Shown: one piece after another, positions 34,593-43,033 of the stretch
How positions within the stretch are numbered: the first letter of the stretch is position 1
How the letters are laid out: each line of letters starts with the position of its first letter
Assembly (NCBI RefSeq): GCF_000019905.1
Contig: NC_010556.1
Coordinates: 2,878,001-2,942,000, forward strand
Length of the DNA stretch: 64,000 nt
Source of the DNA: Exiguobacterium artemiae 255-15
Lineage (GTDB): Bacteria; Bacillota; Bacilli; Exiguobacteriales; Exiguobacteriaceae
Direction: 5' to 3'
Notes under the pieces: generated by a model
What the model was told of the DNA's origin: nothing
The model's database searches: none
Seen by the model: only the letters and a program-made list of their open reading frames with translations
Translations under genes and position numbers: made by a program

Positions 34593-35006
34593 ATGTTAGG
34601 TGGCGTACCGCTTCATCCCCTGCTCGTTCATGCACCGATTGCTCTTTTACTGTTCGCAACACTCTTATTACTGTTCAGTTTCAAATGGGTCCAGTTAAAA
34701 TTATTTGTCCTCATCACGTTATTTGCCGGTCTGCTGTCCGGCGTCGCAGCGTATTTATCGGGTGACGGGGCTGAAGAATATGCAGAAACCAATCTGAGCA
34801 GTGCAACACACGCGGCCATCTCGAATCATGAAAATTTCGCCTTGTTCAGCCTCGTTGCCTTTGGAATTGCCTTTGTCCTCCTGTTGCTCGGCTACCGTTC
34901 CAACAAAAAAACAATGCTTATGCTAAGCCTGCTCGTCGCAATCGTCGGAAGCGGTTTACTCGCTTATACCGGTCATCTCGGCGGACAGATGGTATACGCC
35001 AAATAA
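34593..35006 (+). CDS. DUF2231 membrane protein
   Basis: A 137-residue protein with four membrane helices and the DUF2231 hallmark PLHPLLVHAPIAL at the N terminus; further histidines lie in NHENFALF and YTGHLGG. Conserved histidines in this family suggest haem or metal binding, but the function is not established. It follows the two-component genes by 74 bases and carries a similar promoter motif, so it may be part of their regulon. Confidence 0.85.
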   Translation: MLGGVPLHPLLVHAPIALLLFATLLLLFSFKWVQLKLFVLITLFAGLLSGVAAYLSGDGAEEYAETNLSSATHAAISNHENFALFSLVAFGIAFVLLLLGYRSNKKTMLMLSLLVAIVGSGLLAYTGHLGGQMVYAK

Positions 35007-35056
35007 AAAATCCCCTTTCCTCCAAATAATCCATGGAGAAAAGGGGATTTTCACTT
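35005..35056. terminator. bidirectional terminator between the DUF2231 and DEAD helicase genes
   Basis: AAAATCCCCTTT... pairs with ...AAAGGGGATTTT, with runs of A and T at either end. Confidence 0.9.
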
Positions 35057-35058
35057 AC

Positions 35059-36291
35059 TTATTTATGATGATCACGGCCCGGACGGCGGTTGCTCGAGCG
35101 GCGTGTGTTACCGCGGCCTTCCGCCGGTTTTTTCGTTCCTTTGCTTTGATCGTGCTGTGCACGAATCATTTCATCCGAAAGTTCGACGACAATCGGTGTC
35201 ACTTCGACACCCAGTTCGCGTTCCATATCACGGAAACTGCGGCCGTCGCGTGGGGTAACGATTGAAATCGCTACGCCGTCGTTTCCGGCACGGCCTGTCC
35301 GACCAATCCGGTGAACATAACTTTCCGCATCGTCCGGTAAATCGTAGTTGAAGACGTGCGTGACACCCGTCACGTCAAGACCACGTGATGCAACGTCTGT
35401 TGCAATCAGGAATGGTGTTTTTCCTTGATAGAACTTCGCCATCGCTTTTTCACGTTTCCCTTGTGTCAAACCACCGTGCAATTCATCCGTCGGATACCCT
35501 TGCATCTGTAATTCTTCATTCAGCTTGCTGACACGGCGTTGTGTCCGGCAGAAGATGATTGCGGCATACGGACGCATCTCGTCAAGCATCGTCCGGAGTG
35601 TCGCCTGTTTCCGGCGATCCGTCGTTTCGACGACGAACTGTTCGATGGCGTCGACTGTTACTTTTTCTGCCTCGACTTGGACTTCAATCGGATCACGCAA
35701 ATACGTTTTCGCGAGTTGCTCGACTTTTTCCGGCATCGTTGCTGATAACATGACGAACTGACGATCAACCGGTGCTGCTGCGATGATATCTTCGATTTCC
35801 GGTAAGAATCCGATTTGCAGCATCTGATCCGCTTCATCCAGGACAAGCGTCTTCAATTCACTCAAATCAAGTGTTCCACGACCGACGTGATCCAAAATCC
35901 GACCCGGTGTCCCGATGATGATTTGTGGCATGCGACCGAGACGTTGGATTTGTTTGAAGACATCCTGTCCACCGTATACAGCCAGCGCACGGATATCTTC
36001 CATGTTCCGGATTAACTTGTGTGTTTCATCTGCAATCTGACGTGCGAGTTCACGTGTCGGTGCGACGATCAACGCTTGAACCGTTTTGCTCTCTAAATCG
36101 ATTTGTTCGAGAATCGGCAGAAGAAACGCCAGTGTCTTCCCTGTTCCGGTTTGCGCTTTTCCTATTAAATCACGACCGGCGAGCAAATGCGGAATCGCCT
36201 GTTCTTGAATCGGCGTTGGTTGTTTGATGCCTTGTTTTTGTAATTTCTTGACCCATTGTTCTTGAATGTGTAGTGCTTCAAATGTTGACAT
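35059..36291 (-). CDS. DEAD-box RNA helicase
   Basis: A 410-residue ATP-dependent RNA helicase. Motifs in order are the Q motif (GIKQPTPIQEQAIP), AQTGTGKT (about 46-53), PTRELA, TPGR, DEAD, SAT, and ARGLD/HRIGRTGRAG in the second RecA domain. A short basic, Arg-rich tail (NTRRSSNRRPGRDHHK) may bind RNA. Its size fits the YfmL/CshC-type group in Bacilli involved in ribosome assembly and cold growth; the assignment within the family is uncertain. Confidence 0.93.
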   Translation of the reverse strand: MSTFEALHIQEQWVKKLQKQGIKQPTPIQEQAIPHLLAGRDLIGKAQTGTGKTLAFLLPILEQIDLESKTVQALIVAPTRELARQIADETHKLIRNMEDIRALAVYGGQDVFKQIQRLGRMPQIIIGTPGRILDHVGRGTLDLSELKTLVLDEADQMLQIGFLPEIEDIIAAAPVDRQFVMLSATMPEKVEQLAKTYLRDPIEVQVEAEKVTVDAIEQFVVETTDRRKQATLRTMLDEMRPYAAIIFCRTQRRVSKLNEELQMQGYPTDELHGGLTQGKREKAMAKFYQGKTPFLIATDVASRGLDVTGVTHVFNYDLPDDAESYVHRIGRTGRAGNDGVAISIVTPRDGRSFRDMERELGVEVTPIVVELSDEMIRAQHDQSKGTKKPAEGRGNTRRSSNRRPGRDHHK

Positions 36292-36307
36292 AGTATCCTC
36301 CTAAAAA

Positions 36308-36367
36308 TTATCCACAGAAAAAAGCTGTGGATAACCTGCTTCGAATCGACAAAAACAGTTATCCACA
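36308..36367. repeat. three TTATCCACA (DnaA-box) sequences / hairpin
   Basis: TTATCCACA at 36308-36316 (+), 36326-36334 (-) and 36359-36367 (+) are perfect DnaA boxes. They also form a hairpin, GCTGTGGATAAC / GTTATCCACAGC, with a T6 tail on the minus strand, so this may be the terminator of the DUF3817 gene. Confidence 0.7.
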
Positions 36368-36393
36368 GCCGTGCTTTTTCTAGTATACACAAT

Positions 36394-36693
36394 TTACGCG
36401 TTTGTTGCTTCCTGTTTTAACTTTCGATCGAGTACAAATGTCCCGAATGGAATGAACGAAGCGATAAAGGCGATCCCTGCTTTTACAAACGACCAACGGT
36501 ATTTGAATTTAACGACAGCAAGCCATAGCGCATACATGACGAATAAAACACCGTGCATGGCTCCGACGACGGAAACGGCTTCCGGAATGCCTGCCATATA
36601 CTTTAAGGGCATGGCAATCAACAGTAAGACTAAAAATGAAATACCTTCTAAAATCGCAATCAATCGAAATTGACCTAACGTAGTTCCTAACAT
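36394..36693 (-). CDS. DUF3817 membrane protein
   Basis: A 99-residue integral membrane protein with three helices, related to the DUF3817/YdzA group. Typical segments are FRLIAILEGISFLVLLLIAMPLKY, HGVLFVMYALWLA, and ASFIPFGTFVLDRKL. The function is unknown. A CTCC-type ribosome site precedes the start, and it is a single gene. Confidence 0.82.
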   Translation of the reverse strand: MLGTTLGQFRLIAILEGISFLVLLLIAMPLKYMAGIPEAVSVVGAMHGVLFVMYALWLAVVKFKYRWSFVKAGIAFIASFIPFGTFVLDRKLKQEATNA

Positions 36694-36770
36694 CCCGTCA
36701 CTCCTTTTTTCTAGTTCCTGTCTTTAGTATACGGGACGCCCGTCAGTCTGTGACCTGTGTCACAGGATTG

Positions 36771-37736
36771 TCAGATTTCGAGTGGGCGAAGACGGGCTTC
36801 AATCTCTTGGCGCTTTGGCTCAAGGAACGGTGGAAGTGCCAATGTCTCGCCGAGCGTTTCGACCGATTCATCCGTTGCGAATCCCGGTGTATCCGTCGAT
36901 AATTCAAACAAAATATGATTCGGTTCGCGGAAATAGAGCGCCTGGAAATAGTGACGGTCGACTTTCCCTGAGTTTGGCAGACGGTATTCTTTCAATCGTT
37001 TCACCCATAAGTCATACTCTTCACTGTTCGGGACACGGAACGCTACATGGTGGACGCCGCCACGTCCGAGACGTTCCCGGTCGAGATCCGGACGAGCTTC
37101 GAGATGCACTTCTGCCCCGATTCCGCCTTGTCCCGTCGAGTAGACATCAATCTCCGCAAAATCACCGGCCAGCGATGGATAACTGCCGATTTTCTTAAAG
37201 CCGAGGACTTCCGTTAAGACAAGAGCCGTCGGTTCCGGATCATTGACGGTCAGCGTCACGGCACCTAAGCCGACGATGGCATGTTCAGCCGGAATCTCAT
37301 CGTGTTTCCATGGCACACCTCCTGCGACCCCCTGTTCGCCGTCTTCTGCGACAAGAATCAACCGGGTTCCTTCCTGATCACGGAACGCCAGCGTCTGACG
37401 CCCCGCCCGTTCGACAATCGCATCATGGTCCACGCTTTGTTGTATAAAGCGGTCTCTCCAAAACTGAAGGGACGCTGTTGTTTTGACACGGAGTGATGTC
37501 GACGAAATGCTTGACGCACCGGGTACACCGGTCCCTAAATGCGGGATATCAAAAAACGTCAGATCCGTTCCCGGATTGCCTTCCGCATCTCCGTAAAAGA
37601 GATGATATGACGTCGTATCATCCTGATTGACCGTTTTTTTGATCAGACGCATCCCGAGAACCTGTGTATAAAATTGATAGTTGCGTTCTGCCATCCCCGT
37701 TAAAATGGATACATGATGAATACCGAGTAATTCCAT
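36771..37736 (-). CDS. ring-cleaving dioxygenase (MhqO/MhqA-like)
   Basis: A 321-residue vicinal-oxygen-chelate enzyme with paired glyoxalase-type domains. Metal-ligand segments are visible as LGIHHVSILTG at the N terminus, GGVHHVAFRVP near residue 220 and FELSTDTPG later. In Bacilli these extradiol-type dioxygenases break down hydroquinone/catechol-like compounds and belong to the MhqR quinone-stress regulon. An MhqR-like operator overlaps the promoter here. ATG at 37736 is chosen (AAGGA upstream; homologues start MELLGIHH). Confidence 0.9.
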   Translation of the reverse strand: MELLGIHHVSILTGMAERNYQFYTQVLGMRLIKKTVNQDDTTSYHLFYGDAEGNPGTDLTFFDIPHLGTGVPGASSISSTSLRVKTTASLQFWRDRFIQQSVDHDAIVERAGRQTLAFRDQEGTRLILVAEDGEQGVAGGVPWKHDEIPAEHAIVGLGAVTLTVNDPEPTALVLTEVLGFKKIGSYPSLAGDFAEIDVYSTGQGGIGAEVHLEARPDLDRERLGRGGVHHVAFRVPNSEEYDLWVKRLKEYRLPNSGKVDRHYFQALYFREPNHILFELSTDTPGFATDESVETLGETLALPPFLEPKRQEIEARLRPLEI

Positions 37737-37771
37737 GTTTGCCACGTCCTTTTCTGAATGAATAGTTTGTA

Positions 37772-37814
37772 TCGTCAGTATAGCGCACATATATCTTGAA
37801 TTAAAGATATTAAC
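37772..37814 (-). promoter_or_regulatory. promoter and MhqR-type operator of the dioxygenase gene
   Basis: ATATCTTGAATTAAAGATAT (37791-37810) is an 18/20 palindrome closely similar to the recalled MhqR site ATCTCGAATTCGAGAT. On the minus strand it overlaps a TTTAAT/TATACT promoter pair (17-base spacer), a position suited to repression. Confidence 0.65.
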
Positions 37815-37818
37815 TCAT

Positions 37819-37851
37819 TAAAAAAATCGCCCTTTCGAAAAAGGACGATTG
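37819..37851 (-). terminator. terminator of the cold-shock gene
   Basis: AATCGTCCTTT / AAAGGGCGATT-type stem (with a G-U pair) followed by T7 on the minus strand. Confidence 0.85.
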
Positions 37852-37862
37852 AAAAGTTAAGA

Positions 37863-38063
37863 TTAAAGTTTTACGACGTTAGCAGCTTGTGCTCCACGTG
37901 CGCCTTCAGTGATTTCGAATTCAACTTCTTGACCTTCGTCAAGTGATTTGAAACCTTCACCAGTGATTGCTGAGAAATGTACGAATACGTCTTCTCCGCC
38001 TTCAACTTCGATGAAACCGAAACCTTTTTCTGCGTTAAACCATTTTACTTTACCTGTGTTCAT
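37863..38063 (-). CDS. csp: cold-shock protein, CspA family
   Basis: A 66-residue single cold-shock domain that binds single-stranded RNA and DNA and acts as an RNA chaperone. The RNP motifs KGFGFIEV and VFVHFSAI are intact. The start at 38063 (MNTGKVKW) has GGAGG 8 bases upstream. A promoter at 38213-38242 gives a leader of about 140 bases, as in other csp genes where the leader senses temperature. Confidence 0.96.
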   Translation of the reverse strand: MNTGKVKWFNAEKGFGFIEVEGGEDVFVHFSAITGEGFKSLDEGQEVEFEITEGARGAQAANVVKL

Positions 38064-38242
38064 GGGAACAACCTCCAAAAATAAATTACTTAATACATAT
38101 GCCGCGCATATGAAAGAAATTCATTATTGTCCCGAAATACATGGAGCGACGAAAAGATTGTTCGTGACGCAATGTGAATCAGTAGTGACAATAACAATAT
38201 TAAGCTAACGTCAGTATAAAATGATTGCGCTTTAAAAGTCAA
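38064..38242 (-). promoter_or_regulatory. promoter and long 5' leader of the cold-shock gene
   Basis: TTGACT (38237-38242), 18 bases, TATACT (38213-38218) on the minus strand. The roughly 140-base leader contains the hairpin CATATGC-CGC-GCATATG (38096-38112). A structured leader is typical of csp transcripts. Confidence 0.7.
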
Positions 38243-38286
38243 GTTGTCTGACCAATATTTTACCAATTGATTCCACTTTTCGAACT

Positions 38287-38315
38287 AAAAAAAACAGATT
38301 CGGATTGCTCCGAAC
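38287..38315 (-). terminator. terminator of inhA
   Basis: On the minus strand TTCGGA-GCAA-TCCGAA, then TCTG and a T-rich run, just after the inhA stop. Confidence 0.85.
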
Positions 38316-38328
38316 CTGCTCCTTTTTC

Positions 38329-40713
38329 TTAACGGTGGATCCAGACTGCTCCAGCAGAGTTATCTTTCGCTTCACCGATGACTTGTACTTTAAGACCGTT
38401 GTTCGGGAGCAGTTTTCCTGCATCCGGAATCAATTGATCGATATACGATTTAGAATCATCAAACTTCGTTACGCCCGCAAGTCCTTTGTAATCGTAAAGA
38501 CCACGTGATGGCGAATCGATGAGCCATGCTGGTGCTTTGTCGAAGCTGAAAGCCGCATCCGCGATTTGGTAACGTGTGCTTCCTGTGACGACTGGTTGTC
38601 CTTTGAGTGTTCCAACGATTGCTTTTGGATGCGAATCGACGACACCGAGGAATCCTTCACCCGGGTGAACGCCAACCCAGTTGTCTGTGAAGCTGCTATC
38701 GGCATACCAAACGACGAGACCCGTGTTGTATTTCACGCCACGTGCATGCTCAAGTGCTTTATCTGAGCCTGCATAGTTCCGCCATTCGAGGTAGTATGCG
38801 TTGTCCGCATAGCTGAAACCATCCGAAGCCACGAAACCGTCCAATTTAAATTTCGGAGTACCTTCTGCATCGTCTTCAAAGACGACTTTTCCGTCGACTG
38901 TCAGTTTTGCGTTATCAAGCGCAAAACCATCGAGGGCAAGACCGGCATCCCCTGTGTAGTCGAACGTCAATGTAACCTTTTTACCGGCAAATTCGCTGAG
39001 GTCATATGATTTGTCGACCCATGCACCTTTTGAAGATTCAGCGCGTTGATCGCCGTCCGTATCCTCGTCACCGATGACATCGATTACTTTTGATACGCCG
39101 CCAGCTGTTGCTGTGACTTTCAAGAAGTCATAATCGAATTCGACATCGAAGTATGCTTTGTAGTCAAACTTCGCAGATGTCGCAGCCGTCAAATCAAACT
39201 CCGGTGACGTCATTGACGTGTGGAGATCATTCCCTTTTGTGCTGTAGTAATACTTTTTACCGAAAGCTGGAGCGATTCCTTTAACCGGCTTTTTCGGTAA
39301 GTTCACTTTGATGATTCCAGGATTTTTTGATTTCGTGACACTTTGATCGAGGTATGAAGCCGTTCCCGCTTTTGAAAGTGAATCGAAATCAACGTTCTGG
39401 ATGTTCGCCCAGTTCCCGCCCATGACGTTTTGGAAGAACTCTTTATTTTGTGGTGAGAAGCTTGTCGGTTCTGCTCCGGCAATTCTACCGTTCCAGCTAC
39501 CGCCACTCATGATCGACCATGAAGCAACCGGCTCACCTTGACCTGTATACTGTGTATCATACTCATCCGGAAGTCCAAGATCGTGTCCGAATTCGTGAGC
39601 GAAGACGCCGACTGCACCGTCTTCCGGTTGAACCGTATAATCGAAGGCTGCCATCTTGCCGCCCCAGTTTGTAGAATTTGAAGTTGTATTCGCAACAGGA
39701 TAAACTCCATCAAGTGTCCAACGGTGCGACCAGATTGCGTCGTCGCCGAGTGTACCGCCGCCTGCTTCTTGTCCTGTTCCGGCATGAAGAATCATCAAGT
39801 GATCGACGAGACCGTCCGGCTCATTCTGGTTGCCGTCACCGTCTAAATCGTACTGATCAAATTGATCATACTCTGCCAGGTTAATGCCGGATTTTACAGC
39901 TGCATTCAACGAATCTTTAACGAGACCGCGTGGTCCTTTTGCCCCCGGAAGGTTATCATTGCCGCCTTTCGGATTGTCTGAACCATAATCTTTTGCCGTC
40001 CCCGGTACTGTTAACCAGTTCGATACTTTCCCGTCGACTGAGTAGCTGCCGCCGGATTGTTCTTCGTAATATTGTTTGAACGTCTTGACCTTATCGCCGT
40101 TGAACAGCTCGAATTCTTTATCCCCGAACATCAGGTCTTGATAATGTTTTTGGTTAAAGTCGTTCGAATACATGTATCCCGGTTCTTGAACGACGTTGTT
40201 ATGCTTGAAGTCGCTGTATTCGACAAGTAAGACGAGTACTTTGTCTGTGCGGGTAGCACCATTGTAAGCTGCTTGTTTGGCTTTATCGACTTTGACAAAC
40301 CCATCTTTTTTACCTTTTTTGTAGTTATTGTGATTTTTAGCGAGTTGTTTCGCCAGTTGATCTTTCTGTTTCGTCAAGAAATCCTTTGTTTTTTGATCAA
40401 ATTTCGCTTCTTTTTCCGTCTCATGATCATGATCGGCTTCCGGTTTCCCGTTTGCTTTTTTATCAAGATACTTTTGAACGGCTTTTTGTTTTTCTGCTGC
40501 AGATGCTGCTTTTGAGACGACCCCACGTTTTTCAAGCACTTTCAATAGACGTTCCTGATCAACCGTGTTTAAATCCATCGGTGCACCGGCTACTGCTTTT
40601 TCAGCAGCTTCAACAGATTTTACCTTCCCACCAGGTAAAACTGGACCAACGGCAAATGCGGCTGCCGTGATTCCGGATAAGACGGCTAAGCTAAGCTGTT
40701 TCTTTTTTCCCAC
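38329..40713 (-). CDS. inhA: immune inhibitor A-type secreted metalloprotease (M6)
   Basis: A 794-residue secreted zinc protease. Its order is a signal peptide ([23 protein letters not shown]), a propeptide, then the M6 catalytic domain with [14 protein letters not shown] near residue 373, and a C-terminal beta-sandwich part ([17 protein letters not shown]) typical of InhA. In Bacillus InhA degrades host antimicrobial peptides and matrix proteins; in a free-living host it is more likely a nutritional protease. It starts with GTG, 9 bases after GGGGG. A near-consensus promoter with a CodY box over the start point lies upstream. Confidence 0.92.
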   Translation of the reverse strand: MGKKKQLSLAVLSGITAAAFAVGPVLPGGKVKSVEAAEKAVAGAPMDLNTVDQERLLKVLEKRGVVSKAASAAEKQKAVQKYLDKKANGKPEADHDHETEKEAKFDQKTKDFLTKQKDQLAKQLAKNHNNYKKGKKDGFVKVDKAKQAAYNGATRTDKVLVLLVEYSDFKHNNVVQEPGYMYSNDFNQKHYQDLMFGDKEFELFNGDKVKTFKQYYEEQSGGSYSVDGKVSNWLTVPGTAKDYGSDNPKGGNDNLPGAKGPRGLVKDSLNAAVKSGINLAEYDQFDQYDLDGDGNQNEPDGLVDHLMILHAGTGQEAGGGTLGDDAIWSHRWTLDGVYPVANTTSNSTNWGGKMAAFDYTVQPEDGAVGVFAHEFGHDLGLPDEYDTQYTGQGEPVASWSIMSGGSWNGRIAGAEPTSFSPQNKEFFQNVMGGNWANIQNVDFDSLSKAGTASYLDQSVTKSKNPGIIKVNLPKKPVKGIAPAFGKKYYYSTKGNDLHTSMTSPEFDLTAATSAKFDYKAYFDVEFDYDFLKVTATAGGVSKVIDVIGDEDTDGDQRAESSKGAWVDKSYDLSEFAGKKVTLTFDYTGDAGLALDGFALDNAKLTVDGKVVFEDDAEGTPKFKLDGFVASDGFSYADNAYYLEWRNYAGSDKALEHARGVKYNTGLVVWYADSSFTDNWVGVHPGEGFLGVVDSHPKAIVGTLKGQPVVTGSTRYQIADAAFSFDKAPAWLIDSPSRGLYDYKGLAGVTKFDDSKSYIDQLIPDAGKLLPNNGLKVQVIGEAKDNSAGAVWIHR

Positions 40714-40757
40714 GTGAACTGACCCCCTATGTAGTAGTGAAAAGCATGACTGAGATA

Positions 40758-40804
40758 ACTTTTCTGAATATTCAAATCATATATTGTTTTAGTTGCTTAA
40801 TCAA
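40758..40804 (-). promoter_or_regulatory. inhA promoter with CodY box
   Basis: On the minus strand TTGATT (40799-40804), 17 bases, TATGAT (40776-40781). The sequence at 40758-40772 (ACTTTTCTGAATATT) matches the CodY consensus AATTTTCWGAAAATT at 13 of 15 positions and would overlap the transcription start. Confidence 0.7.
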
Positions 40805-40935
40805 TTACTTTTAGAACAATTAGTACTTTGTAACTATACCTATTTTTGGAATTTAGTTCATTTTTACGGAAATTGACCGATATTAATAATAAACCGTTCA
40901 TCAATCGTTCCCCTCATTTTTTAAAAGAGAACAGA

Positions 40936-40966
40936 TTGTCGGTTACGTATCGCGATACGCTACATA
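40936..40966 (+). promoter_or_regulatory. promoter with 14-bp palindrome before the HD-GYP gene
   Basis: CGTATCGCGATACG at 40946-40959 is perfectly palindromic and lies between a TTGTCG -35-like sequence and TACATA. It looks like a repressor operator inside the spacer. The 282-base gap is otherwise AT-rich. Confidence 0.5.
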
Positions 40967-40995
40967 CATGACTTAATTCAAAAAGGAGGCAACTC

Positions 40996-42489
40996 ATGAC
41001 ACATCTCCAAAAATTCGAACGACAACTTTTGAAAAATTACTTGATTGGATCCTTTGTCGCTGTTTTCGGCGTCGGCTGTCTATTTATTTTCGAAACGTTG
41101 ACATTCGATGCACGAGAACGTGTAACTTTGCTGACAATCATGTTTCTCTCTGTTGTTTTAATGTTCAGCTTCGAATATACGATCTATCGAAAACATATGC
41201 GTCCGCTCTATCAGTTCTTCCAGACATCGACTCCAAGCCAAGCACAACTTACTGCTGCTTTTCGGACGACTCACCGTTTTCCGTTACTGACCATCAAACG
41301 GATACTCGGACCTCATTTCCTGGGATTATCGATTCCTTCTTCTTCCTTAACGGCACTCGCCATTCATTTCCAATGGCTCGAAATGCCGTATTATCTGATC
41401 GGTCTTGCTTGCTTCGGTGCCATTCTCGTTGCCATCTTGCATGCTTTGATCGAATTTTTCTTAACGTATCGTGTCACGGAATCCATGTTGGCAGAATTAA
41501 CGGTTCAATCGCAACAATATGGTCATGGTGAGCTTATCCTGACCAAAAAGGACTTCATCAGCCTCCGGAAAAAAATGTTAATCAGTACACTGATCATTGG
41601 TGTCTTCCCGATTTTATTGTTCGTTCTCGCTTCTGCCGTCCAGCTGACAGAGAACGAGAGCCTGCGCTCCTACTGGAGTTGGTCGACCTTAATCTTAATC
41701 GTCATCCTTTGTCTTGCGACATTTTGCAGTTTGCTTCTATATGAAAATATCCAAAAACCGATTTTGGCTTTGCAAGAAGGAGTTGCCCAGATTGAGTCGG
41801 GTCAGCTGAATACGATCAACAATCCTTTTTCCGATGAATTCTCTCAATTGGTTGGCGGCTTTAACCTGATGGTCGAAGGTATCCAAGGACGTGATCAGGA
41901 AAATGAGCAGTTACTCGATAGTTTGTTTACCTTGTTTGCTGCGACACTGGATGCCCGGGATCCTTATACCGCCGGACATTCCTTACGTGTTGCGGAATAT
42001 TCGGTTGAGATTGCCCGGGCCGCCGGCTTGGCCGACGATCAAGTCGAGCTGTTGCGTAAATCTGCTCTTTTACACGACATTGGAAAAATCGGAATCCGGG
42101 ATGATGTTCTCTTGAAGGAAGGACGCTTAACTGGTGAGGAATTCGATAAAATCAAACAACACCCCGTCATCGGCGTGCATATTTTATCGCAAGTTCATCT
42201 CCCGGAGAAGTTACAACCGATTCTTCCTGGGGTAAAGTACCATCACGAGCGTTACGATGGGAAAGGTTATCCAGAAGGTTTGGCGGGAGAATCGATTCCT
42301 GTCTTCGGACGGATCATGGCGATTGCTGATGCCTATGACGCGATGACATCCGATCGACCTTACCGGAAAGGAATGCCCGTTGCAAAAGCACTCGCCATTT
42401 TGGAAGAAGGTAGCGGGACACAATGGGATGCTTCCTTTACACAACTGTTTCTTGATTTGAAGAGACCTCCTGTCATCACTGCCTCTTGA
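40996..42489 (+). CDS. membrane HD-GYP domain phosphodiesterase
   Basis: A 497-residue membrane protein: several N-terminal helices (about residues 15-160 and 190-255), a HAMP-like linker (about 258-310), and a C-terminal HD-GYP domain with HDIGKIGI (about 360), HHERYDGKGYPEGL (about 415) and ADAYDAMTSDRPYR. HD-GYP enzymes hydrolyse cyclic-di-GMP or related dinucleotides. All hallmark residues are present (the GYP motif is intact), so it should be active. It is followed 21 bases later by a small effector-binding protein gene and has a palindromic operator upstream. Confidence 0.92.
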   Translation: MTHLQKFERQLLKNYLIGSFVAVFGVGCLFIFETLTFDARERVTLLTIMFLSVVLMFSFEYTIYRKHMRPLYQFFQTSTPSQAQLTAAFRTTHRFPLLTIKRILGPHFLGLSIPSSSLTALAIHFQWLEMPYYLIGLACFGAILVAILHALIEFFLTYRVTESMLAELTVQSQQYGHGELILTKKDFISLRKKMLISTLIIGVFPILLFVLASAVQLTENESLRSYWSWSTLILIVILCLATFCSLLLYENIQKPILALQEGVAQIESGQLNTINNPFSDEFSQLVGGFNLMVEGIQGRDQENEQLLDSLFTLFAATLDARDPYTAGHSLRVAEYSVEIARAAGLADDQVELLRKSALLHDIGKIGIRDDVLLKEGRLTGEEFDKIKQHPVIGVHILSQVHLPEKLQPILPGVKYHHERYDGKGYPEGLAGESIPVFGRIMAIADAYDAMTSDRPYRKGMPVAKALAILEEGSGTQWDASFTQLFLDLKRPPVITAS

Positions 42490-42510
42490 TTTTCATGAAA
42501 GGAGTTTCTT

Positions 42511-42942
42511 ATGCACCCTAAAATTGTCGATCGTCACGAATTGTATGTTGTCGGACTTGGTTTGACATGCGAAGAAAATGAATTGCATACACTCATGCCG
42601 GAACTGTGGCGTGAATTTTCACGACGCTCGCATGAAATTCCCGCTGAACCGGGAAGTTATCCACTTGATTTGTCACTTGGACAACGCGGGACAAAACATA
42701 TGCAGTGTATCGGTCTTCCGGTAGAATCGCTTGAGCATATTCCTAAAGGGATGAAAGGACATCACATTCCTCCTGCCCGTTATATTTTTTGGAAACATGA
42801 AGGGCCTGACATTGAGATTTGGAAATCGTTCGAGAAGATGCAGCGCTTTGCGCAGAAGCAAGGTATTACACTGGATCCGCTGAATTTTAAAATTGACGAG
42901 ACACGTGACAATACACATCATCTCTATCAACGTATCCTTTAA
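42511..42942 (+). CDS. AraC effector-binding (GyrI-like) domain protein
   Basis: A 143-residue soluble protein of the SOUL/GyrI-like effector-binding family without a DNA-binding domain. The C-terminal part has the typical PPARYIFWKHEGPDIEIWKSFEKM. Such stand-alone domains bind small amphipathic molecules. It follows the HD-GYP gene in an apparent operon. Its stop codon lies at the exact left edge of the IS element, which may have supplied part of it; a longer original protein cannot be excluded. Confidence 0.78.
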   Translation: MHPKIVDRHELYVVGLGLTCEENELHTLMPELWREFSRRSHEIPAEPGSYPLDLSLGQRGTKHMQCIGLPVESLEHIPKGMKGHHIPPARYIFWKHEGPDIEIWKSFEKMQRFAQKQGITLDPLNFKIDETRDNTHHLYQRIL

Positions 42943-42975
42943 GAGGCTGGGACATAACTAGCTGGCTTTTAAAGA

Positions 42976-43022
42976 AAATAAGGGATTGCCATCGTCACGA
43001 TGGCAATCCCTTATTTTTTTTC
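42976..43022. terminator. hairpin inside the left end of the IS
   Basis: A perfect 19-bp stem (42976-42994 with 42998-43016) has a TCA loop and A/T runs on both sides. It can terminate transcription in both directions. Confidence 0.92.
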
Positions 43023-43033
43023 ATCACCTCTTG

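Noticed and set aside
36308-36367. Possible CRISPR-like repeats
   Set aside because: The 9-12 base repeats have alternating orientation and no regular spacers. DnaA boxes or a terminator explain them better.
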